DNA of 57,446 bases from DYJB01 sp963777165 (lineage in GTDB: Bacteria > Chloroflexota > Anaerolineae > Anaerolineales > E44-bin32): NCBI GenBank assembly GCA_963777165.1, contig CAVZPO010000011.1, positions 1-57,446 of the forward strand, given 5' to 3'. Every line of letters starts with the position of its first letter. Within the stretch, counting starts at the first letter, position 1. A program made the translations under genes and the position numbers. The notes beneath the pieces were generated by a model that did not search any database, was not told the origin of the DNA, and saw only the letters and a list, made by a program, of their open reading frames with translations. Shown here piece by piece: positions 1 to 9,550 of the stretch.

Positions 1-156
1 TCAGTAATTCGCCGCAGTTCAGCCCGTCGTTCAGATGTCGGGCGGGACACCCGGACCCGCCCTGCGCGCCGCCGCCCGCCTGATAGTCCCTTCTCGTCTC
101 CGAAGGGATCGGCGCAGTTCGGACGCCTGGAGGGCAACCTCCCCGGCTGCTCGGGT

Positions 157-657
157 CTACTCCTTGCCGCGCTTCCCAATTGATGATCGAGCATCAGCAC
201 CGCCGTACCCTTGGCCTCGATCAGTTCGAGCTGCTGGACGACATCGGCAGCGTTCTTTTCCTCTTCCACCTGCTCATCGATGAACCACTGCAGCAGGATG
301 ACCTGGGCCGGGTAGTCCTTCTTCTTGAGTGCCAGCTCGTACAGCGCATAGATCGAAGCGGTCACGGCCGCTTCGTACTCGCTCCTGGACCTGCTTGAAG
401 ACCTCCAGGCTCGTCCTCCAATCGGTCTGGGGCGCGGCGATGGCCTTGAGCTGCACCTTCCCGCCGCGATCCAGCATGTGCCGGAAGAACTTCATCCCAT
501 GCTCACGTTCCTCATCCGCCTGGACGTGCATCCACTTGGCGAAACCGGGGAGGTTCACACCTTCGAAGTAGGCGGCCATGGATAGGTAGAGATAGGACGA
601 GTACAGCTCCTTATTGATCTGTTCGTTGACGGCGTCCTGCACGGTTCTGGAAATCAC
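157..657 (-). CDS. Ferritin (FtnA-type), frameshifted
   Basis: Non-haem iron storage protein that oxidises Fe(II) and stores it in a cytosolic 24-mer cage. The first ~90 residues give the ferritin four-helix start, with NKELYSSYLYLSMAAYF and QADEEREHGMKFF carrying the ferroxidase Glu and His ligands. Near 385 the homology moves to another frame (ALYELALKKKDYPAQ, then WFIDEQVEEEK). A second shift in a G/A run near 177 gives the end LGKRGKE at a TAG at 157-159. The repaired length of ~166 residues is normal. The start is a GTG with GGAGGCG just upstream. It lies 14 bp downstream of the Fur/PerR gene, so the two are probably cotranscribed. The frameshifts are probably sequence errors. Family call is secure. 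Confidence 0.85.
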
Positions 658-671
658 GGTTGTCGCCTCCC

Positions 672-1127
672 TTACTTTCGTTTGACGGTCGACTGATTCC
701 TGCACTCGGGGCAAAGCCCGTAGAAGGAGACCTGGGAACGAAGGATCTTGGTAGTCCCGAGGCCTGTTCCAGCTTCCGGATCGTCGCGGATCGAGGTCGG
801 CTTCCCCGTCGATGATCTTGTCGCAGCGGATGCAGATCAGGTGCGGGTGGGGCTCGGGTCGATGCCCATCGTAGCGGCTGTCGCCGCGCAGGTCGATCTC
901 CAGCACCTGGCCCATGTCCTTGAGCAATGACAGGGTCTTGTACACCGTGGCCTGGCTCAGGGTGGGGAACCGGCGCTTGATTTCGGGCATAGAGCTGGGC
1001 CGCGCTCGGGTGTCCGTCACTGGCCGCGATCAACCGTACCAGCTCGACCCGCTGAGGGGTCAGGCGGGATCCACGCTCTTTGAGCGCGGCCATCAATTCG
1101 TCGAAGCGAGCCCGGGAACTCGACCAT
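672..1127 (-). CDS. Fur/PerR-family metalloregulator, frameshifted
   Basis: Winged-helix metal- or peroxide-sensing repressor. The N-terminal DNA-binding part reads RGSRLTPQRVELVRLIAA, then in another frame IKRRFPTLSQATVYKTLSLL (recognition helix) and HPHLICIRCDKIIDGE (metal-binding hinge with CxxC). The C-terminus, in a third frame, reads VSFYGLCPECRNQ, giving the second structural-zinc CxxC. There are about three to four single-base shifts (near 1105, 990, 795 and 755). The ATG at 1127 with one shift gives a normal ~150-residue protein. Ferritin directly downstream suggests control of iron storage or peroxide response. PerR and Fur cannot be told apart from this sequence. Confidence 0.82.
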
Positions 1128-1138
1128 GAGCGCTTATG

Positions 1139-1162
1139 GATAATCCATCTCTATAGATAATC
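1139..1162. promoter_or_regulatory. AT-rich direct repeat upstream of Fur/PerR gene
   Basis: Two exact GATAATC heptamers (1139-1145 and 1156-1162) lie 17 bp apart in a short AT-rich island just upstream of the regulator start, in otherwise GC-rich DNA. The position fits an autoregulatory operator or core promoter. It is not a clean match to the classical Fur or PerR box, so this is inference. Confidence 0.35.
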
Positions 1163-1342
1163 ACTATTCTAACGTAGGAGCCGCCGGCGGTCAAACGAAT
1201 GCTCACCGGCGAGACCCTCAAGGACGCAGAAGACCCTTTGGCCCAACGACGCCGAAGGCGGGCGGGAGGAAGGCCAGGACCTGCTGGTGACGCACTCGCA
1301 GACCTCTGCGGCTGGCCGACGTCGCCTACCGGACGACTATGA

Positions 1343-1567
1343 GTCGATCCACAGGGGCGCTTCGTTGCCGACCAGGCGACGCCCGCAGGCGGACCATTGA
1401 CGCTCGTCGCCGACGTGCCGCTGGGCAACCCGAACGACCTGTACACCCGGCTGGGCGACTGGGTCGGGTGGCTGGCCTTGGCGGGGTGGATCGGGTCGAT
1501 GGTGGTGCAGTCGGTGAGCGCGAGGCGGGAGAAGAAGGGCGAGGCGGCAGGGGCTAACTCGATCTAG
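1343..1567 (+). pseudogene. lnt: C-terminal remnant of apolipoprotein N-acyltransferase
   Basis: An open stretch of about 74 codons reads VDPQGRFVADQATP, then LVADVPLG, then LYTRLGDWVGWLAL with a final hydrophobic helix and a basic tail ending at TAG. This is the usual C-terminal end of Lnt, the inner-membrane nitrilase-fold enzyme that N-acylates lipoproteins. An in-frame stop lies just before it, and I could not find the membrane N-terminal part or the catalytic Glu-Lys-Cys region in the 200 bp upstream. It is therefore either a relic or the end of a gene scrambled by deletion. Confidence in the family is moderate. Confidence 0.55.
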
Positions 1568-1747
1568 ACCGGGCAGTGGGGGAATTGGAGGGGATGACGA
1601 CTATCCGGTGCTGGTCGATGACCATGGGCCCGTCGCCGTCGTCACTCGGGTTTGAACGCCAGGAGCATCCGCTCCCGGAAGCGGTTTGACGCGAGTTCCG
1701 ATCGAGCAGCGCGGTCGATGCTGAATGGGCCCTCAGAGGGAACCCGG

Positions 1748-2682
1748 ATGCCGGATCAGGGAATGTCAACCCACACAGCAGTGCCAATTGTCACAGAGCT
1801 CCCGCACGGTCGCCATCCGGCTGAATACTACCTATGGCATGGGGACATCCTTGCTTATCTCGATCGCCTCGATCCTCAAATACAGTTCGATCTCATCGTC
1901 ACATCTCCTCCATACAACCTGGGCAAGCCGTACGAAGAGAAGACCAGCCTGAGTCAATACCTTGCGTGGCAGAGAACCGTCATTGACCGTCTGATTCCGC
2001 GGATAAGGGATTCTGGTAGCATCTGTTGGCAAGTGGGCAATTACGTGTCCAACGGTTCGATCTGGCCGCTGGATATTGATCTCGCACCGGTATTCCGTGA
2101 CCACGGCCTGCAGTTGAGGAACCGGATCGTCTGGCGGTTCGGACATGGCCTTCACTCGCAGCGTAGATTCAGTGGCCGATACGAAGTCATCCTTTGGTAC
2201 ACCAAGACTGATGAATACAAGTTCAACCTCGATTCGGTCCGCATTCCCTCAAAGTATCCCGGGAAACGAGCCTTCAAAGGGCCAAATGTCGGTAACTATT
2301 CAAGCAACCCCAAGGGGAAAAACCCCGAAGATGTGTGGGACATCCCCAACGTGAAGAGCAATCACGTCGAGAAGACGATTCACCCATGCCAGTTCCCCGT
2401 TGGCCTCATTGAGCGCCTTGTCCTTAGCCTCACCGACCAGGGCGACTGGGTGTTTGATCCGCTTGCTGGCGTAGCCTCCGCCGGGGTAGCCGCGGCAATA
2501 CACAATCGTGCTTTCAGCGGGTGCGCGATGTCTCTCTTGAGTATCTCGAAGTGGGAAGACAACGATTGGAGGGCGCTCTTTCGGGGGCCGCTAGGTACCG
2601 CCCGCATGACAAGCCGATCTACGACCATACGAAATCGAGGCTTTCCCGGCGACCCCCAGAAACCAAGGACGACATCCCGTGA
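1748..2682 (+). CDS. Beta-class DNA methyltransferase (N4-cytosine/N6-adenine), one frameshift
   Basis: S-adenosylmethionine-dependent DNA methyltransferase. Motif IV (DLIVTSPPYN) precedes the SAM-binding motif I (FDPLAGVASAG), with HPCQFPVGLIERLVL before it: the beta-class order. TSPPY favours N4-cytosine methylation but does not prove it. The reading frame shifts near 2527, after which EYLEVGRQRLEGAL and a basic tail run to TGA at 2680-2682, a normal length of ~310 residues. The start is ATG 1748 with GAGGGA upstream; ATG 1763 is an alternative. It opens a five-gene plus-strand operon. GC content looks lower than the backbone, suggesting transfer. Its likely job is self-marking in a restriction-type defence system. 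Confidence 0.85.
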
Positions 2683-2761
2683 ACTGCCGTCACCACTCCC
2701 ACCACTGCTCGCCGCGGACTGGGCCGATCCGAAACTCCTCTCCGTACAGGAGGCAGTGTCG

Positions 2762-3148
2762 ATGGTCCCGGTCGACCCAGGTCGCATGTCCTCGCGCGAG
2801 ATACGTCGACAGATACTGGAGAACCTCCTCCGCAAGGGCTGGTCATCACGGGTGAAACTCTCTCATTCCTCGAACATCACTGTCACTGCGGTCAACTCGG
2901 GAGTCGGGCTATGCCTACAGACCGGCAACATGGGCAGGTTCTACGCTGACCTGCTGAAGCTCCAATATCTCTACCAGAAAGGCGCAATCTCGTCAGCAGC
3001 ATATGTTCTTCCCACGCAGTCTCTGGCCAAGACCCTCGGCAGCAACCTCGCAAACTTCGAGCGAATGGTGCAGGAGCTCGATCTGTTCTCAGGTATAGTC
3101 ACGATCCCATTGCACGTCTTCGGCCTTGAAGGAGCACCGGATGCCTAA
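2762..3148 (+). CDS. Small BglII/BstYI-like restriction-endonuclease-fold protein
   Basis: 128-residue protein whose second half reads LQTGNMGRFYADLLKLQ, ISSAAYVLPTQSLAKTLGSN, then VQELDLFSGIVTIPLHVFG. This resembles the PD-(D/E)XK core of BglII-type enzymes, in which a Glu-x-Gln precedes the GN. Here the Glu position is Cys (CLQTGN) and no Asp sits 9-10 residues before it, so cleavage activity is uncertain. The ATG at 2762 is preceded by AGGAGG with 8-bp spacing. An in-frame upstream extension to the end of the methyltransferase has no good start. The stop overlaps the ParB-like start by 8 bp, so translation is probably coupled. It may be a nuclease or a specificity/sensor subunit. Confidence 0.6.
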   Translation: MVPVDPGRMSSREIRRQILENLLRKGWSSRVKLSHSSNITVTAVNSGVGLCLQTGNMGRFYADLLKLQYLYQKGAISSAAYVLPTQSLAKTLGSNLANFERMVQELDLFSGIVTIPLHVFGLEGAPDA

Positions 3149-4435
3149 CTACAGCGAGATACCGCTTGGCTGGCCCTATCCCAAACGCAAACGCCTTCTT
3201 GAGGAGCTCACGAAGCAGCAACCCAAGTACGAGCACGTCTTCAGGTTCCAGGGAAAGGTAACGAAGTTCGGAGTCTTCACCGTTGAAATCGGCATGCCCA
3301 AGTACCGCCTATGGAATGGTCGTACCCAAGCCGCCCAGGAGGAAATACGTCGCCGCGAACCCCGGCGTGCGGTGCAGGATTTCTTCACTCGAGACCCAGA
3401 GCTAACAGACGCACAACGCGTCCAGCACGAGCTTCTCAAGAAGCTTGTAGACAACACCCCACTTCGGGCTTACTTCAGGGACCCGCGGAACAGTCAAGAG
3501 CAGCCGCTCATCGTGACTGATAAGGGCTTCGTAGTCAACGGGAACCGACGACTGTGCGCCCTCCGAGAGCTGTATTGCGAGGGACCCCAGACGTTCTCCA
3601 GGTACTCGCATGTCGATCTCGTCGTACTCCCGGTCTGTTCAGACAAGGACATCGACGAACTTGAGGCGTATCTCCAGATTCAGCCAGACATCAAAGAGGA
3701 CTATACCTGGATAGCGAAGGCCTGCATGCTCCGCGCCAAGCAAGAACGCCACAAATACACCGACAAGGATCTGGCGCTGCTCTATGGGATGGATGAGAAG
3801 GAAGTGCAGAAGGCGTTTTCCCAGTTGACGCTTGTGGACGAATACCTGTCCGAAAGAGGCAAGGCGAAGCAGTATGATCTCGTCGGGCAAGACGAGTTTG
3901 CATTCGGCAAGATGGTGCAAGGACGTCAGCAGATAAAGCAGCCCGACGAGAAGGATGCCTTCACGGAGCTTACGTATTGCCTAGTTGACGATCCGAGCGC
4001 TGCTGGTGGCCGACTTTATCAAATCATTCCCGAGGTCAAGGAACACCTTCAAGCCGTACTTGACCGCCTCGTGCTGACCATGGAGTTACCTGTCCCTCCC
4101 GCAGTAGGTACCCCAGGCATGGAGCTCCTTGGACCAGCGACTGAGCCCACACATGCCGGGGCGATTGCGCGGGTCCTGGCCAATGCCGACGCAGAAACGC
4201 GCGCTTCTGTAGTCGAGGACATCGTAGATGTCATTCAAGGCAAGAGGGAACTCAAGAAGCAACGGAAGAAGGCGAATGCGGTACTTCTTGAGGTCACGCT
4301 GGCACACACCAATCTCACCAACGCGCTGAACTCCATCACCGAAAGCACGGCTCACGAAGGCATCGCTGAACAGCTCAACGCAGTTGAGCACTTGGTTGCC
4401 GAGCTCCGCGCTCGACTCTCCTCCATGCTTGAGCT
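3141..4435 (+). CDS. ParB/sulfiredoxin-fold protein (ParB-like) of the defence operon
   Basis: About 430 residues. The central IVTDKGFVVNGNRRLCALREL matches the ParB-like signature (GNRR box) found in ParB partition proteins and in ParB-type nuclease/NTPase modules. A helical region with a possible helix-turn-helix follows (KYTDKDLALLYGMDEKEVQ), then a Lys-rich coiled segment (GKRELKKQRKKANAVLLE) and a helical tail. The start is ATG 3141 with AAGGAG six bases upstream, overlapping the end of the preceding gene. The frame runs past the expected stop into nonsense, so an indel near 4430 is likely and the end is approximate. It may load the system on DNA or act as an NTP-dependent nuclease. No parA neighbour is present, so plasmid partition is unlikely. 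Confidence 0.7.
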
Positions 4436-6197
4436 TAAGTCATCGCAAAGACATCCAGGCAGTCCTGGCCGAGTTTCACGGTGCCGCCTCCGTGTGGTCG
4501 GCAATCCGGCTGGTGTTCGAGGAGGTCGCCCAAGAACTCATATCGATAGGGCCCTCCAGCGTGTTACTGCCGCTATGGGATTTTCTCGCGTGCCGCAAGT
4601 CATTGGCCTACACACTTCAGAGATACGCTGTTGCCCTGGAAGTCCACTCCGACATAGAACAGTACCTCAGAACCGCCGCGACACGGGCAGTCTCATACAA
4701 GAACGCGGAGAGCTCTGCTCCCGTGAATTTCGAGGACTTAACCTCCAAGCTTCTGGCCGAGGGCTTCATCAGAAAGTTGACATCCGAGCAATCCAGGAAC
4801 GTCTCTCGCCTGTGCCGCCTTCCAGCGGGGGCGACCTTCTCCGTCCCGGGTGCAGGGAAGACGACGGAAGCACTCGCAGTGTATTGTTACTCGAGGACTG
4901 GACGTTCTCGCCTTCTTGTTGTCTCCCCAAAGAACGCCTTTGCGACATGGGAGGAGCAGCTCTCCCTCTGCATTTCCCCGACACCGAATAGCAGGAGGCT
5001 CACCGGGGGCGAGAAGGCCATATCGGTGACCCTCGCCACAGATCACGAAGTCCTGCTTGTCAGCTACCAGCAGCTTCCAATCATCCGCAACCTTGTCGCT
5101 CAGTACTTGGTGGAACATCCCACCTTCATGATCCTGAGACGAGAGTCGATCATATCAAGCGCGGCATCGAAGGGCAGTGGGCGAGCACAGTGTTGGGCCT
5201 TGCGCATCTACCCGACGCGAAGCTCATCATGACAGGCACACCTCTTCCGAATGCGATTTCAGATCTCGTGCCGCAATTCGGCTTCCTCTATCCCGAGATC
5301 GACGCCCATCAGGAAGACGTCGTAAAGCTCATTAGGCCTGTCTTCGTCCGCACCACCAAGCGAGGGCTCTGGGCTCCCGCAGTGACCATCATTAGGACTG
5401 CGATTTGTTTGCGGCCCGCGACAGCGTGAGCTCTACCAGCTGTTGCGATCTGAGGAAGCACGCTCTATCCTGGCCCTAGTACCCTCGGGACCGAATTCAA
5501 CTTCGTAGGATAGGCCGAAGTGTGCTCCGCCTCCTTCAAGTTGTGTCCAATCCCGCCCTCCTTCTGAAAAGCGGCGTCAACCTTCCAAACCAACTCCTTG
5601 CTGTCGCTCAGGAGGAAGACAGCCCTAAACTCGAGTATGCATGCTATAGGGCCAGGCATCTAGCCAATCAAGGGAAAAAGACGGTGATCTGGAGCACCTT
5701 TGTGGAGAATGTGGAGACGATCGCCACGAGGCTTCTGGACATCGGGGCAGACTACATCCACGGTGGGGTCGATACAGGCTCGGAAGAAGAGCAAGAGACC
5801 CGCGAACTCGAAAATCAAGCGGTTCCATGACGATCCGCGAGCCTTCGTTCTCGTGGCAAATCCCGCAGCATGCGCCGAGGCCATCAGCCTCCACACCGTA
5901 TGTCACCATGCCATCTATGTAGACCGCAATTACAATGCCGCCCAATTCCTCCAGTCCCAAGACCGCATACATAGGCTCGGTCTATCACCCGACGTCGAGA
6001 CCACCCTTGAGATTCTCGTGGCCCCCGACACAGTGGACGATTCCGTGGCAAGACGTCTGTCGGTGAAGATCGCCCGTATGGCGGAGGTGTTGAATGACGA
6101 CTTGATCTCCGTTGAACCGATCATCCCAGACCTTGACGAGACCGGTCTTGATTTTGATGATATCGCAGACCTCGTGAGACACCTCAAAGGGGACTAG
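4424..6197 (+). CDS. SNF2-family (SF2) DNA helicase/translocase, several frameshifts
   Basis: Begins where the ParB-like gene ends. After ~140 residues of unassigned N-terminus come LTSEQSRNV, then Walker A as TFSVPGAGKTTEAL, LLVVSPKNAFATWEEQL and LLVSYQQLP. A DES-H Walker B region is split by a frameshift near 5137, followed by AKLIMTGTPLPNAISD (motif III). The second lobe continues after shifts near 5370-5480 with LQVVSNPALL and KKTVIWSTFVENVE, and after a shift near 5815 with NPAACAEAISLH and FLQSQDRIHRLG, the SNF2 motif V/VI pair. The C-terminus is acidic and ends at TAG 6195-6197. It is the probable motor of the operon; remodelling or translocating DNA is inferred from family. Confidence 0.78.
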
Positions 6198-6199
6198 AC

Positions 6200-7043
6200 G
6201 TGTTCTCCGTAGGGGTCCTATACTCTTCGCGGGAGTTTCTCCAGTTTGTCGGGGCCGAGCGGTCAATCGACATGTCCTTCCCCGATCTCTTTGAATCGTT
6301 TGTTGTGGCTTCGCCGCAGGCAATACTGGATGTGTCACTGGCGTGCGGGTGATCCACGTCTGACACATCCGGCCACCTTGTCTTGACAGAGTCGGGCCTC
6401 CTCATCGCAAACTCGGGCGACCCTAGTGCCGCACTTCGACTTCAGCTTGGCCATCTCATACAAACGTCATCGCCTCCGTGGCTGCCGCTGTTAACAAGGG
6501 AAGGGAAGAGGCTGCCAGATACTTACCTGAAGATGCCCTGCAGTGCATTCGAGAGGCCGGACTCTTGGAGCCGCCGGACGATGCCATAGTCGCATGGTGG
6601 GACGCGCATTCGAAGGTTTCACGGAGGTCCTCCCGAGATCTACGGCTTGAGACGGAAGAAGAGGCGAGAAGCTCTCGATCGTGTATGAGCTTGAGAGGAC
6701 GAAGCGACAGGCTCAATGGAGAGGGTTCGAGACCAATCTGTGCGGATTTCGATCTCCTTTCCATTGTGAGCCTGTCCGACAGCTCGCCCCTTAGGATCGA
6801 AGTAAAGGCCTCCAACTCCACGCCCGTTGAAGCGTCGTTCCATGTCTCTCGAAACGAATGGGGTGTGGCTTGCGAATCTCCCCTTATGTATTCCACTTGT
6901 GGGCGTTGTATCCGTCACCCACACTCGCAGTTGTACCCGCGGACGAGATACTTACGCACGTACCAGGCGACCACGGAGTTGGCCAGTGGGAGAATGTGGA
7001 GATACCCTATTCTCCTTTTGAGGGTTTCAGTAATCCACATTGA
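6200..7043 (+). CDS. DUF3883 (NO VEIN C-terminal-like) protein, frameshifted
   Basis: Starts with GTG two bases after the helicase stop. The C-terminal half shows the DUF3883 pattern: TGRRGEKLSIVYELERTKRQ, then GFDLLSIVS, LRIEVKAS, VSRNEWGVA and a final FHLWALYPSPTLAVVPAD. The E-x-K in LRIEVKAS and an upstream Asp suggest a PD-(D/E)XK-like fold. At least three shifts (near 6340-6370, 6500, 6620 and 6890) interrupt it, and the in-frame TGA at 6350 disappears when a local pair of shifts is applied. DUF3883 occurs in many restriction and defence loci. It is the last gene of the operon and is probably its nuclease or target-recognition component. Confidence 0.7.
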
Positions 7044-7264
7044 AGGTAGCCCCTTGGCCGCGCCGGGCCAGGCCAGCTCAGAAGCCTCTCTCGTGTATCG
7101 CCGCATAGAGCGCCTCTTCTGTATCCGGCATGCGCACGAGGCCCACAGGCGCAGCCGCTGAGTGCATGCGGAGTCCAGCGAGGCGACGACCAATATGGAG
7201 CTTGCCGTGGCCGCTGCTCCCTACCCCGCCAATGGCATCAGCCCGGCATGAGTGCGCGGGCCTT

Positions 7265-7348
7265 GTCTCTATTCACGTCACGCCGGCTAGCCGGACGGAT
7301 CACGCCTTCGACCCCGCCCGCCAGGTCACCTTGAGCGAGTTGTTAGGC
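7265..7348 (-). repeat. Partial integron attC site
   Basis: The core GTTAGGC (7342-7348) and adjacent TTGAGCGAGTT match the 3' arm of the complete attC sites at 9375 and 56558. The opposite arm with a GCCTAAC-type core was not found, so this terminal site is truncated or degenerate. It sits directly after the stop of the AlbA_2 gene on the minus strand, as expected for a cassette. The left boundary is approximate. Confidence 0.55.
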
Positions 7349-7356
7349 GGCCGCTT

Positions 7357-8303
7357 TCACCTCATTCGTTCGATGGCCTTGCGACGCCTTGCCTCGAGGG
7401 TACTTGGCTCGAGCGGCGGCAGAAAGCGGGGGTCTCGCTTATGCTGCTCCGCCAGCCAGTTCGCGAACGCCTCGCTATATTGGTGGCCTGCGTAGCGAGA
7501 ATGGTAGTGAAAGCCCATATTGGGGTCGGTGTCGTACCGCGTTCCGGACCGCTTGAATATCGTAAGCGGTGATCTGTGTCGCAAGAGGGCAACATCCTGT
7601 TGACGGCAGCGACCAGTTCTTTCAATCTGTATGGATGCGTTTGGTCCGGCTCCATTCTCCCGATAACCGGGGCGCCCGGGTCATCGGAGAGACGCACGGG
7701 GAGGGCGCCTTCTTCACCAGAGGGAAGAAGTGTAACTACTGTCGATCCGGCTGGCGCCTCGACAACTTGACGGAGATTCTCGAGCATGGCGGTCCGAATG
7801 GACTCATGGCCCCTTTCAAACGATGCCCGGATATCGTCTATTGTTGCACGGCTCACTCTTTGCGCCGTGTCTGTAGAAGATCGCGCCCTCACGGAATGCC
7901 GACCCTTGTCGGCCCTCTCCTAGGTCATACGTACCCGGTTTCTCAAACACGAGGGGCATTGGCATAGAACTGAGCTGGATAGCGAGCAGCCGAGCACCCG
8001 CCTTCTCGCATGGGCAAAGAGAGAACCCGGCGAATTCGCGACCGGTGTACTTGTTTACCTTGTCGGTGACCTCAGCCGGGTCTAGGTCAAGGAGTGCGCG
8101 ATGTCTATGTTCGAGGGCGCGCCGTGGTCGTCGAGGCCTATGACAATAACCCCTCCCCCTGAATTCGCAATCGCTACTACGTCCTTCAGCAGCTCACACC
8201 ATTCGCGGTTCGAATGGACATCGAACGCTGACTTGAACTCGACTGCAGCGGTCTCGCGGTCGCTTGAGACGGCGAGCTGCAAGAAGGACTGATCTGCGTC
8301 CAC
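7357..8303 (-). CDS. AlbA_2/Schlafen-type ATP-binding protein, cassette-borne, frameshifted
   Basis: The N-terminus reads ETAAVEFKSAFDVH and VVAIANSGGGVIVIGLDDHG, the signature of the divergent AAA_4/AlbA_2 domain shared with Schlafen proteins. After a shift near 8090, LDLDPAEVTDKVNKYTGREF and further sequence continue that domain. The middle contains RASFERGHESIRTAMLENLR. The end, in another frame, reads HYHSRYAGHQYSEAFANWLA and a basic tail to TGA at 7357. The start is GTG 8303 behind AAGGGGGTG, 43 bp from the neighbouring attC. A role in nucleic-acid binding or phage/stress response is inferred from family. At least three frameshifts are present. Confidence 0.68.
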
Positions 8304-8346
8304 AATAACACCCCCTTCTTCGACGGTGCGCGACCCCCGTTCGGCC

Positions 8347-8477
8347 GCCCATCCGCCTCGAGCTTAGCTACCCGGCGGAAGCGGGCAAACCTGACTGGAT
8401 TCTGCGGCACTGCAGCGGGCCGAGCAAGCGCCAATTCAGGCCCAGCCCGCCGGGTCAGCTTCAGCGAGTTGTTAGGC
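8347..8477 (-). repeat. Integron attC recombination site
   Basis: A 131-bp imperfect palindrome with the right core GTTAGGC (8471-8477), inner arms CTACCCGGCGGAAGCGGG and CCCGCCGGGTCAGCTTCAG, and a mutated left core GCCCATC (8347-8353). It is highly similar to the complete sites at 9375 and 56558. It separates the PD-(D/E)XK-like gene (3' end 13 bp to the right) from the start of the AlbA_2 gene. Confidence 0.85.
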
Positions 8478-8489
8478 GGATGAAACAAC

Positions 8490-9372
8490 CTACAGGCGAA
8501 TAACTAGAACGTACAACCTACCTTCATCGAGAACACGAATGTCCTTGTATAGATCGCTGAGGTCCCCGGCGTAGAAGATGATCACGGCGCCGATGGTCGC
8601 TTCAAGCTTGAACAGCAGGCCTTAAGTTGGCTCAATGCGTCCGAGATTACTTCGTCGATTGCGTGCTGCTGGACAAACTTGACCTCTATGACGACCGTGT
8701 AAGGCCCGAAAGTCAGAGTGACGTCGGGGCGAGGTTGCCCTGGAAGGTGCAGGTTGGGCTACGCGGTGATTTGCGCGGCGCGGGCCTTGCTGAAGTACCG
8801 GGTGATGACATCAACCGCGTCCTTCTCTGTGTGGACTTGAAGGTGCTGGCGCCGGCCGAAGTAGTCACGGAGACCAACCAGTGCCACTTGCAGTTCCACG
8901 CTCGAGCCTAGGAACGCCAACCATCTGTAAACCGTGTCGATGACGAACCTGGCGGTCTCTGAGTGACCCGAGCTCCCGCGTGGGTAACGCGATTCCTGCG
9001 AATCCCCCTGGCCTCTTGGTAGTCTCGCCAGAGTGCGTCCCTGGTGTCAACCGGCCGTCCAATTGCCACAGGTGCGAGAACACGGAGGCGGGAGTTGAAG
9101 TCCATCTTTGTCTTCTCTTCAATCCACTTATGGAGCAACGGCTCTAGCTTTCCTTCGAGTGCAGAGAAGTATCTTCTTCTGTACGAACTCTCTAGGGCAG
9201 CCATTGCCTCGAGTACGGCAGCCCTCATCATCGTTGGATCGTTGGAGGCGAAGTAACGCTCAGCGTTGGCAAGAAGCTCGTCGGGAGTGTTGATCTCGGG
9301 CTGTGGGAGTGATGAGCCGAGTGTCGGGCACTTGCCCCCCGTTTCTTGGACGGCAGAAGCCGCACGCTTCAT
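8490..9372 (-). CDS. PD-(D/E)XK nuclease-like protein, integron cassette gene
   Basis: The N-terminal ~130 residues are helical (INTPDELLANAERYFASND, RAAVLEAMAALESSYRRR, LLHKWIEEKTKMDFNSRLR). After a shift near 8960 the C-terminus shows RPDVTLTFGPYTVVIEVKFV and VISDALSQLK, then a shift near 8622 to FKLEATIGAVIIFYAGDLSD. The D...(V)IEVK arrangement is the PD-(D/E)XK core pattern of restriction-type nucleases. The start ATG lies two bases from the attC core, so the cassette has almost no leader. The TAG at 8490 lies close to the next attC. The family is not named; a nuclease-fold function is inferred. Confidence 0.62.
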
Positions 9373-9374
9373 CC

Positions 9375-9498
9375 GCCTAACGGCCTCGAGCTAGGCTGCC
9401 CGGCGGAAGCGGGCAGTTCCCACCTATCTCACGCACGGCGGGCCAGGCGCCCGCCATCTACCCCAGCCCGCCGGGTCAGCTTCAGCGAGTTGTTAGGC
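9375..9498 (-). repeat. Complete integron attC site
   Basis: A 124-bp site with perfect cores GCCTAAC (9375-9381) and GTTAGGC (9492-9498). The inner arms GGCCTCGAGCTAGG and GCTTCAGCGAGTT have the classic asymmetric attC layout, and a GC-rich stem (GCCCGGCGG against CCGCCGGG) lies inside. Reading on the minus strand, it follows the small membrane-protein cassette and precedes the PD-(D/E)XK cassette. Confidence 0.93.
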
Positions 9499-9550
9499 GC
9501 TTGCGACGAGCCACGTGGCGGCGATTGCCGGCTTCCGAGAAGCGAACAAT

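Noticed and set aside
1652..3148. A single 498-residue methyltransferase-endonuclease fusion
   Set aside because: The methyltransferase C-terminus (EYLEVGRQRLEGAL) continues in another frame to TGA 2680-2682, and the endonuclease-like gene has its own AGGAGG-ATG at 2762. The long frame is produced by one indel.
3141..4435. Plasmid or chromosome partition ParB
   Set aside because: No parA or parS-like repeats; the gene overlaps the nuclease-like gene and sits within a restriction-type operon.
6350..6352. In-frame TGA in the DUF3883 gene as a true stop or recoding site
   Set aside because: A pair of nearby indels gives an open path (HWRAGDPRLTHPATL) joining both halves, and other genes show the same error type.
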